Source: JAEMQF01 sp963775015
GTDB taxonomy: Bacteria > Pseudomonadota > Gammaproteobacteria > Burkholderiales > Burkholderiaceae_C
Reading direction: 5' to 3'
NCBI GenBank assembly: GCA_963775015.1
Contig: CAVZHI010000021.1
Coordinates: forward strand, 62,001-126,000
Length of the DNA stretch: 64,000 nucleotides
Position numbers and translations under genes: made by a program. Position 1 is the stretch's first letter. Each line of letters begins with the position of its first letter. Under the pieces are notes generated by a model. That model was given only the letters and a program-made list of their open reading frames with translations. It was not told the origin of the DNA and searched no databases. This document shows positions 20,201 to 28,068 of this stretch, piece by piece.

Positions 20201-21977
20201 CGCAGCGCTGCGAAGCCTCACCACCGACCAGCTCGCTGCACTGAGCAGCGACCAGATGGCCGCACTGACGACGGTGCAAGTCCCCGCCCTCACGACGAGC
20301 CAGATCGCCGGCCTGGGCAGCGACGACCTGAACGCCCTGACGACGCAGCAGTTTGCATCGCTCACCAGCGCCCAGGCGATCGCCCTCACAACCGACCAGA
20401 TCCCGCCCTGGAAAGCGCTGACCTGCGAGCCGCTCAGCACGCAGCGCTGCGCGGCTGGAGCACCGACCAGCTCGGAGCCTTGAGTTCAGACAACATGGCG
20501 CGCGCTGACCACGAGCCAGGTCGCGGCGCTCACGACCGCACAAATCGCCAGCCTGGCGAGCGACGACCTGAACGCGTTCGGAACGACGCAATTCTCTGCG
20601 CTGACGACAGCCCAAGTCGCGAGCCTGACCTCGAGCCAGATCAGCACGCTGGACAGCGCCGACCTGACCGCACTCACGACAGCTCAATACGCCGCGTTCT
20701 CGACCGCCCAGGTGATCGCGTTCACGACGGATCAGATCTCGCTCATCGAAACCGCCGATCTGCGCGCGCTCACGTCGAGCTCGCTGCGCGCCCTCACCGA
20801 CGCGCAATTGGCCGAATTGACGACGACGCAGATCACCTCGCTCGGCGGCCAGGTCGTGAACCTGACGACGTCGCAGCTCGCCGGCCTCGCGTCGGATGAC
20901 CTGAACGCGATGACCCAGGCGCAGTTCTCGCTCCTCACGAGCGCGCAGATTTCGCACCTGACGACATCGCAGGTGTCGACGCTGGAGACCGCCGACCTGC
21001 GCGCCATCAGCACGGCCAGCCTGCAGGCGATGACGACGGACCAGATCGTCGCGATCACGACGGACCAGTTCCAGGCCTTGAGCTCGGCGCAGATCGTCGC
21101 CTTCACGACGGCACACGCCGCGGCGTTGACGACAGACCAGATCGTCGCCTTCACGACGGACCAGATCGTCGCGCTGCAAACGCAGGACATCGCCGCGATG
21201 TCGATGACGCAGGTGTCGGCGTTCGAAGGCGCGGACATCTCGGTCATGACGGCGTCGCAGATCGACGCCATCTTCGCCGCGTCGCCGATCATGCTCGACC
21301 TGGACGGCCACGGCGTGAACACGACCGCCGCGGCGCAGGGCGTGAACTTCGACCTGAACGCGACCGGCAGTGCGCACAAGGTCGGCTGGGCGTCAGCCGG
21401 CGACGGCCTGCTCGTGATGGACCGCAACGGCGACGGCAAGATTGGCGACGGCAGTGAGCTGTTCGGCACGGCGACACGCCTGGCCGACGGCACGCGCGCC
21501 GGCAACGGCTACGAAGCGATGGCGCAGCACGACAGCAACCACGACGGCGTGCTCTCCGGCGCCGACGTCGACTTCCAGAAGCTGCAGCTGTGGGTCGACG
21601 CGAACGTCGACGGCAAGACGGATGCGGGCGAGCTGCACAGCCTGGCCGAGTTCGGCGTCGCGTCTCTGGACCTGAAGGGTCTGGCCGGAACGCAGGTGGA
21701 CAACGGCAATTTGCTGGGTCTGACGTCGACCTACACGACGACCGACGGCGCACAACACGCCACGGCCGACGTCTGGTTCGCGAAGGACACGCCGGCGGTG
21801 CCACCGAAGCTCGACGAGTTGCTCGCGGCGCCGTCCGCCGAGTTGCTTGCTGCAGCGCCGGTGGGCCACGCCGCGCCCACACCGGTGGCCGCGAGCCATG
21901 TTCCCACGGCGGCGCCGGCAGGAATCGACCGGAACCTGTTGCCGATCGACGAGAACAAGCACCAACCGCTGATCTGA
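14218..21977 (+). CDS. Giant octad-repeat secreted protein with Ca-loop C-terminus
   Basis: About 2585 residues once single-base indels are corrected. Nearly all of residues 5-2350 is an 8-residue repeat of the form [ILVMFY]-x-x-[L]-[ST]-[ST]-x-Q, for example IAALTTAQ, VASLTSSQ, LRALSTAA, so Ser/Thr dyads recur every octad. The last 230 residues carry acidic Ca-binding loops (DLDGHGVN, DRNGDGKIGDGSELFG, DSNHDGVLSGAD, DANVDGKTDAGEL) as found in RTX-type T1SS substrates. The end is IDRNLLPIDENKHQPLI. No N-terminal signal peptide is seen, which fits type I secretion. Frame breaks near 15665, 16690, 19367, 19608, 20405-20440 and 20500 sum to +2 bases and the frame closes exactly, pointing to sequencing error. 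Function unknown; adhesin, surface layer or filament sheath are options. I do not recognise a named family for the octads. Confidence 0.85.
14550..20680 (+). repeat. 576-bp higher-order tandem repeat, about 11 copies
   Basis: A 576-bp unit (24 octads, 192 residues) repeats head to tail and is nearly identical between copies. The anchor AACATGG inside the unit occurs at 14731, 15307, 15884, 16460, 17035, 17611, 18187, 18763, 19339, 19917 and 20492. Intervals are 576 except 577, 575, 578 and 575, each coinciding with a frame break. Near-identity implies recent amplification or gene conversion. The copy number in the assembly may be wrong. Confidence 0.95.
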
Positions 21978-21983
21978 GCGAAA

Positions 21984-22016
21984 GCCGGGCTGCCTGCAAC
22001 TTGCGGGCAGCCCGGC
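21984..22016 (+). terminator. Strong hairpin between the two giant genes
   Basis: 14-bp stem (GCCGGGCTGCCTGC paired with GCGGGCAGCCCGGC, one G-U) with the 5-base loop AACTT, starting six bases after the stop of the first giant gene. No U-tract follows, so it is either an inefficient terminator or an attenuator/mRNA-stabilising element that sets the ratio of the two repeat proteins. Confidence 0.6.
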
Positions 22017-22055
22017 CGCACTGACATGAGTCCCTAGCGCCGTCCCGGTGGGCCG

Positions 22056-25000
22056 ATGAAGATTTCGCTTCCGAAGTGGTTCTCGACCTCGATCATCTTC
22101 AACGCGGTCAGGTCATGGATGGGGCAGCTGGGCCAGAACCACTCGCAGGGCCCGGGACCGGGCGGTGGGTTCACCGACGCGCAGGCGCGTGCGCTCACGC
22201 CGTCGCAAATTGCGGCGTTGAGTCCTGACGAGTTCAACGCGCTCAGCGTCGCGCAGTTCGCCGCCTTCAGCGTGGCCCAGATCGGGGGGATGACGTCGGC
22301 GCAATGGGGCGCGCTGCAGGCGGACTACCTGCAGTCGCTCAGCACCGCGGCGATGAACAGTCTGTCGATCGCCCAGGTCGGCGCGCTGAACCCGGCGCAG
22401 CTGGCGTTTCTCAGCGGCGCCCAACTGAGGGCGCTCTCGCCAGGCATCGTCGGGCGCCTGGGGCCGAGTTACGTGGAGGCGCTGAGCAGCGACCAACTCG
22501 CGGCACTGAGCACGTCGCAGATCGCCGAGTTGACGGGTGCGCAAATTGCGGTGCTGAGCAGCAGCGACCTCAAGGCGCTCGGCACGACACAGTTTGCCGT
22601 CATGTCGACGGCGCAGGTGGTCGCCCTGAGCACGGCGCAGGTCGCTGCGCTGGACAGCGCCGACCTGAGCGCCTTGAGCAGCAACGCGCTGCGCGCCATG
22701 AGCACGGCGCAGCTTGCCGCCCTGGGCAGCGACCAGATCGTGGCGCTGAGCACGGCACAGGTCAAGGCGTTCAGCACCGGTCAGGTCGCAAGCCTGACCA
22801 CGGAAGACCTGAACGCGCTGACGAGCGCGCAGTTCGCAGCGCTCACGTCGGCGCAGGGGCTGGCGCTCACCTCGGCCCAAATTGCCGCGCTCGAGACCGC
22901 TGACCTGCGTGCTTTGGGAACCGCCGCGCTGCGCGCCTGGAGCAGCGCCCAGCTCCTGGCGCTCGGCTCGGACCAGCTGGCGGCGCTCAGCACGGCGCAA
23001 GTTGCCGCCTTGACGAGCAGCTCGATCGCACTCCTCAGCCCGGCTTCGATCGACGCGCTGACGAGCTCGCAGCTTGCGGCGCTGACGACAGCGCAAGTGA
23101 CGGCGCTGACGACGGCACAGCTGGTGGCGCTGTCCACAGGCGACCTGAATGCACTGCGCACCGCGCAGTTCGCGGCCTTCACGACCGGCCAGGTGGCGGC
23201 GCTGACGACGGCGCAGGTCTCGGCGCTGATCGACAGACGACCTGCGTGCGCTCGGCACGGCGCAGTACGCGGCGCTCGGCACGGCGCAGCTGCGATCCCT
23301 CACGACCGACCAGATGCCGGCACTGGAGACGAGCGACCTGCGCGCCCTCGGCTCGGATGCGCTGCGGATCCTGTCGAGTGCGCAATTCGACGCCCTGACC
23401 TCGGTGCAGATCGCGGCCCTGGGCTCATGGCAGATCGCCGCGCTGACGACGAGCCAAGTGGGGGCGCTCGGCACCGACGACATCCGCGCCCTGGGCAGTG
23501 CCCAAGTCGCCGCGCTGTCGACAGCGCAAGTCTCGGCGCTGGCGCCGTTGCAGGTGGCAGCGCTCGAAACTTCCGACCTGCGTGCTTTGAGCACCGCGGC
23601 GTTGCAAGGATTGAGCAGCGCACAACTCGACGCACTCGGCGCGGCGCAGTTCGCCGCTCTGACGACGACGCAGGTGCGGTCGCTCCTGCCGGGCCAATTG
23701 GCAGAACTGGCGACGCAAGACCTGAACGCCTTCACGACAGCCCAGTTTGCCGTGATCGGCACTGCGCAAGTGGTGGCGTTCACGACCGAGCAGGTGGCGG
23801 CGCTGGAAACGGCGGATCTGCGCGCGCTGAGCCAGGCGGCGCTGAACGCGATGACGCCGCAACAGATGAATGCGCTGACCGCCGTGCAGCGCGCTTCGCT
23901 GTCGACGGCGCAGGTCGCCGCAATGAGCACGGCGCAAATCGCGGCGCTGCGAACCGACGACTTGAACGCCCTGGGAACGAACCACTTCGCGGCGTTCAAC
24001 AGCGCCCAGGTCGGCGCCTTCACGCCGGAGCAGATCGGCGCGCTCGAAAGCGCCGACCTGCGCGTCCTCGTCGCTTCGGGCCTGGGCACCTGGGGCGCAG
24101 CGCAAGTCGGTGCGCTGGGCACCGCCCAAGTGATCACGCTCACGTCGACCCAATTCGCCGGCTTCGGCAGCGCTCAAATCGCTGCCCTCAGCACCGAGCA
24201 GATTGCCGCGATCGAAACCCTCGACCTGCGCGCCTTGAGCAGCGCGGCGTTGCAGGGGCTGTCGCTGGCGCAATTCGAGGCGCTGGGAACGACGCAAATC
24301 GTCGCCCTGACGACGGCGCAAATCGCGGGGCTCGGCGGGAGTCAGCTCGCGAGCCTCGGCAGCGCCGAATTGAACCTGCTCAGCAGCGCCCAATTCGCAG
24401 CGCTCACGAGCGCCCAGGTGAGCGCGTTCAGCACCGAGCAGATTGCGAATCTCGAGACCGTCGACCTGCGCGCGCTCACGACGCTCGCGTTCCAGGCGCT
24501 CGGCACCGAGCAGATCGTCGCGTTCACGACGGAGCAATTCGCCGCGCTGCGCACAGCGCAGATCGCTGCGCTGACGACGGAGCAGGCGGCGGCGCTGACC
24601 ACCGCCGAGATCGCCGCCTTCACGACGGCACAGATCGTGGGTCTGGAAACACGCGACATCGCGGTGATGTCGTTGACGCAAGTCTCCGCGTTCGAGGCCG
24701 CCGACGTGGCCGTGATGTCGCCGGCGCAGATCGACGCGCTGCTCGCGGCCACGCCGATCATGCTCGACCTGAATGGCGACGGCGTGCGCACGCTCGCCGC
24801 GAGCGAAGGCGTGCGTTTCGACTTGAACGGTACGGGCCATGTGCAGCAAGTGGGCTGGGTGTCGGCGAGCGACGGCCTGTTGGTGTGGGACCGCGATCAC
24901 AACGGCCGGATCGACGACGCAGGCGAACTCTTCGGAGGCGCGACGCGGCTTCCCGACGCAAGCCGCGCCGGCAACGGCTACGCCGCATTGGCCGCGCTCG

Positions 25001-25440
25001 ACAGCAACCAGGACGCAGCGCTGAGCGGCGCCGATCCGAACTTCAAGGACTTGCAGTTGTGGGTCGACGCGAACCACGACGCCGTCACCGACGAGGGCGA
25101 GCTGCACAGCCTGGGCGAGTTCGGCGTCACGCAGCTCGGCCTGCACGCCCAAGCCGGGAGTGCCATGGACAACGGCAACCTGCTCGGCCTGGTGTCGACT
25201 TACACGACTGCCGACGGCGCGCAGCATGCGATGGCTGACGTGTGGTTGGCGAAGCACGTCGCGCCTTCGGCGCAGCCGCCGCTGCACGACTTGCTCGCGA
25301 CGTCGGCGCCGGCGCTGTTGGCGGAAGCAGCGTTGCATCCACCGGCGCCGCCTCCCGCGACCTCTGCCGCCGCCCCGGCAGGTGGCGTCGACCGCAACTT
25401 GTTGCCGATCGACGAGAACAAGACGCCGCCGCTCATCTGA
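22056..25440 (+). CDS. Second octad-repeat secreted protein with Ca-loop C-terminus (one frameshift)
   Basis: About 1127 residues after removing one extra base near 23233 (ALIDS/DLRAL). A unique 40-residue N-terminus (MKISLPKWFSTSIIFNAV, then a Gly/Pro stretch) leads into roughly 107 octads such as IAALSPDE, VVALSTAQ, LRALGTAQ. These are more diverged from one another than in the first protein and lack the 576-bp superrepeat. The C-terminal module parallels the first protein: DLNGDGVR, DRDHNGRIDDAGELFGG, DSNQDAALSGAD, DANHDAVTDEGEL, and a nearly identical tail VDRNLLPIDENKTPPLI. The shared tail is a good candidate for the T1SS recognition signal. Probably co-exported with the first protein. 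Role unknown. Confidence 0.85.
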
Positions 25441-25450
25441 CGCCCGCGTT

Positions 25451-25557
25451 GTCATTCCGGCGCAAGTGCCACCCCGTACTCGATACGGGGCCGGGATCCA
25501 CGGCGTCGAAGGTCGCTGCTCCCCCGTCGGTGGATCCCGGCTGTCGCCGGGATGACG
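25451..25557. repeat. REP-like palindrome pair
   Basis: A long-loop copy (GTCATTCCGGCG ... CCGGGATCCACG, 25451-25502) and an inverted copy (GTGGATCCCGGCTGTCGCCG, 25530-25557). Situated between convergent genes, where it could serve as a bidirectional terminator. Confidence 0.8.
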
Positions 25558-25586
25558 AGTGCGCGAATTGAGGGTCAATCGCCGCG

Positions 25587-26339
25587 TCAGAACGCGCGCA
25601 GGTGCAGATCCGGCAGTTGCGGCACGTTCGGCCGGTCCAGCGGCCCGGGGATCGGCTCCGCCGAATGGCCGTGGAACGACGCGCTGGTCTTGCGCATGAA
25701 GGTCAGCTCCAATAGGCGCGGAAACGGAATCCCGCCGAGCATGATCATGCCGCCGGCGTTGTTCGCGTGCATGTGGATCACGCGGTGCGTGCTGCAAAGC
25801 TTTTCGAACACGGCGTAGACGCGGTCGAAGTGATCCCGGTTCACGAGGCTCTGGAAGTCGTGGAACTCGCCCGTCAGCACTTCGAAGCGCGCCAGATCGT
25901 CGCTGCTCGCGCCCGCCAGGCATTCCCATTCGGCGCCTTCGGTGTCGAACTTGAGGATCGCGTGCTTCGCCTGCGACCAGTCGATCATCTTCACCATGCT
26001 CGCCAGGCTCACGAACGGACCTTCGTCGCGCGCGCCCCAGCCCTTGCGGTGGAACTGGACGTTCGGGTGCACGCTCGGGCTCGCCTCGATGGTGTGATCG
26101 AACTGAATGACGCGTGCGCCGAGCTGCGCCAGATCGTTGTCGAAGCTGACCTCGTCGCCGATGCCGATCGAGAGCACGGTGTTGCTGCGCCGCGAGCTCG
26201 AGGGCATGAGGTAGCCTCCATCAGCGTCCGAGCCGATTCTGACTTTCACGTCGCTGATCATTTGCCAGGGGCGGATCAGGTTCAGCAGGTTGAACAGTTC
26301 GGGTTGGGTGACGGGGCGTTCGGTGACGATGGCGTTCAC
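25587..26339 (-). CDS. FkbM-type SAM methyltransferase-like protein
   Basis: 250 residues. The pattern DGGYLMP, NTVLSIGIGDEVSFDNDLA, ILKFDTEGAEWECLAGA resembles FkbM/Methyltransf_21-like proteins, which methylate hydroxyls on sugars or polyketides. GTG start at 26339 with GAGGAA seven bases upstream. It is the last gene of a leftward cassette (asparagine synthetase fusion, glycosyltransferase-methyltransferase fusion, this gene) that reads like a glycan or peptide decoration unit placed directly after the giant secreted proteins. Acceptor unknown. Confidence 0.75.
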   Translation of the reverse strand: MNAIVTERPVTQPELFNLLNLIRPWQMISDVKVRIGSDADGGYLMPSSSRRSNTVLSIGIGDEVSFDNDLAQLGARVIQFDHTIEASPSVHPNVQFHRKGWGARDEGPFVSLASMVKMIDWSQAKHAILKFDTEGAEWECLAGASSDDLARFEVLTGEFHDFQSLVNRDHFDRVYAVFEKLCSTHRVIHMHANNAGGMIMLGGIPFPRLLELTFMRKTSASFHGHSAEPIPGPLDRPNVPQLPDLHLRAF

Positions 26340-26370
26340 GGTGCGTTCCTCGGTGGGGCTGGGAGCCGGC

Positions 26371-28068
26371 TCATGCGGGAAGCTGGCACACGCACACCGT
26401 GAGGAAGGGTGCGGCCTGCTGCGTCTGGGCCAACGTGGGCGTCACATGTTCGAGCGTGAAGTGCGGCGGCCATTGGTACAGCGTCTCGACGATCGCCAGG
26501 CCCTGGCCGAGCAAGGTCGCTTCGAACTGCTGGTAGCGGAACTCGTAGGGGTGGTAGCGCGTCAGCAGGCCGAACTTGTCGCCGCGGTAGATGGGGGTCG
26601 AGCAAAGGAACCGCCCGCCCGGGCGCAGCACGCGTTTCACTTCGGCGAAGTACTGCCCCACTTCGCCGGGCTGGATGTGTTCGATGGTCTCGAACGAGAT
26701 GAAGGTGTCGATGCTGCGGTCGGGCACCGGCAACTCGAGAACGCTGCCTTGCAGGTAGCGGCCCTTCCCGGTCATCGGCAGGTAGACCTCGTTCGCGAAG
26801 GCGACCATGTTCGGGTCGATGTCGACCCCGGTGTAGCTCTTGCAGTTGAGCAGCAGCGACGCGTAACCGCAGCCCATCGCCGCGTCGAGAACGTCGGCGT
26901 TGTAGCAAAAGCCCTTCGCGAACGCGTAGCGGTACAGGTGGTCCAGGTTCAGCGTCTGCAAGGTGCCGTAGGGGCGCGGGATGAGGTGTTCGTTTTCGTC
27001 GACTTGCGACAGGTCGAACTTGCGGGCTTCGAGGGGAGCGTTCATGGGGGAGGCTTTCGGCTGAGGGTGGATCCCGGCGTGCGCCGGGATGACGTGAGGC
27101 GAGGCGGCTGCGGGTGCGCTTCCGTCATCCCGGCGAAGGCCGGGATCCACCGCTGGGGAAGGTGCATCTGCGGCGCAGTGGATCCCGGCGTGCGCCGGGA
27201 TGACGCGGTGGGGAGGGGCGGCTTGGCTGAAGAACCCGGCCGCCTGGAACAGACGCGCCATCGCGAGGAAGGTCGAACCCGAGGTGACGCGCATCTCGGT
27301 GCGCGACAGGATCAGCAGGTCGATCAGGCCTTCAATCACCGATTGCGCGCCGCGTTCGATGTTGTAGGGGAAGTTGCGGCCGTCGGCATCGGTCGTCCAG
27401 TGCAACCAGCCGGCGTGCGCCTGCACTTTTTCGGGGTACGCCGTCTTCTCGAACACGTCGCAGTTCGGCAGCTGGGTGAAGCGCCGATTCACGTCGGCAG
27501 AATCGCTGCACACGAAGTAGCGCTGCTGCGTGCTGCGCGAGACTTCATCGAACAGCGCCTCATCGTCGATGCGGTCGCCGAAGTCGGTTTTGCGGATGTG
27601 CAGGCCGATCACCTGGCGGTCGATCGCGTGCGTGTCGCAAAAGGCGCGCGCGCGCTGCGCGACATCGGGTGCCAACTCGAGCGATCGCACTGCTGCGTGC
27701 ACGTCGGCGGCGTCAGCCCACACCGGGATCAGGTTGTGGAAATAGACGCTCTCCTGCGGCCGGTTCAACAGCTCGGCGTACGCATGCAGGCCCGGCAGGT
27801 GCTGGTGCAGGACGAGTCGCGGCTTCGGGAAGTCGAGCTGGTTCTCCTGCATCAGCATCAGCGCGCTGCTGCGTTCCCGGTAGTGCTTAAGGGAGTGGGA
27901 GTCGACCGGTAGCGGCGGAACGAACAGACTCTCGAGCGGCGCGCCGCACCAGTTGTTGATCGGCCACGAGATCGACCAGTCATGCTTGAAGTGACGCTTC
28001 AGCACGAGCGCAAAGAGCAAGGCGTTGAGGCGATTCGACAGGCCACCGTCGCAAAGCACACGGTTCAT
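26371..28068 (-). CDS. Fucosyltransferase-like domain fused to a class I methyltransferase
   Basis: One uninterrupted 565-residue frame. Residues 1-285 start MNRVLCDGGLSNRLNALLFA and contain VIGLHIRKTDFGDR, the HxRxxD pattern of NodZ/GT23-type fucosyltransferases. Residues about 285-340 are the translation of three REP-like palindromes (RVIPAHAGIH ... VDPGLRRDD ... HVIPAHAGIH). Residues 342-565 form a SAM methyltransferase (MNAPLEARKFDLSQVDENEH, VLDAAMGCGYASLLL, FISFETIEHIQPGEVGQYF, RVLRPGGRFLCSTP). It could be a true fusion, or two proteins with the second starting at the ATG at 27045. The start overlaps the upstream stop in an ATGA quartet. Confidence 0.72.
   Translation of the reverse strand: MNRVLCDGGLSNRLNALLFALVLKRHFKHDWSISWPINNWCGAPLESLFVPPLPVDSHSLKHYRERSSALMLMQENQLDFPKPRLVLHQHLPGLHAYAELLNRPQESVYFHNLIPVWADAADVHAAVRSLELAPDVAQRARAFCDTHAIDRQVIGLHIRKTDFGDRIDDEALFDEVSRSTQQRYFVCSDSADVNRRFTQLPNCDVFEKTAYPEKVQAHAGWLHWTTDADGRNFPYNIERGAQSVIEGLIDLLILSRTEMRVTSGSTFLAMARLFQAAGFFSQAAPPHRVIPAHAGIHCAADAPSPAVDPGLRRDDGSAPAAASPHVIPAHAGIHPQPKASPMNAPLEARKFDLSQVDENEHLIPRPYGTLQTLNLDHLYRYAFAKGFCYNADVLDAAMGCGYASLLLNCKSYTGVDIDPNMVAFANEVYLPMTGKGRYLQGSVLELPVPDRSIDTFISFETIEHIQPGEVGQYFAEVKRVLRPGGRFLCSTPIYRGDKFGLLTRYHPYEFRYQQFEATLLGQGLAIVETLYQWPPHFTLEHVTPTLAQTQQAAPFLTVCVCQLPA
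27067..27205. repeat. Three REP-like palindromes inside a coding frame
   Basis: Copies at 27067-27094, 27123-27150 and 27179-27205 in alternating orientation, each with the GGATCCCGGCG..CGCCGGGATGAC core. All three are read through without a stop in the fused gene, forming a linker of about 55 residues. Confidence 0.9.

Noticed and set aside
14218..20680. CRISPR-like or VNTR reading of the 24-bp and 576-bp periodicity
   Set aside because: There are no unique spacers between conserved palindromic repeats. The periodicity is codon-level within an open frame.
15301..21377. Long antisense open frames across the repeat array (up to about 490 codons on the minus strand)
   Set aside because: They mirror the 24-bp periodicity and codon bias of the plus-strand gene, lack starts with SD, and their translations are low-complexity (runs of Ala, Arg, Ser, Val). 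They are by-products of repeated GC-rich codons.
22113..25929. Minus-strand frames of about 680 and 830 codons opposite the second repeat gene
   Set aside because: Same cause. The plus strand carries recognisable octads, Ca loops and the shared tail, whereas the antisense translations are Arg/Gln-rich and match nothing.
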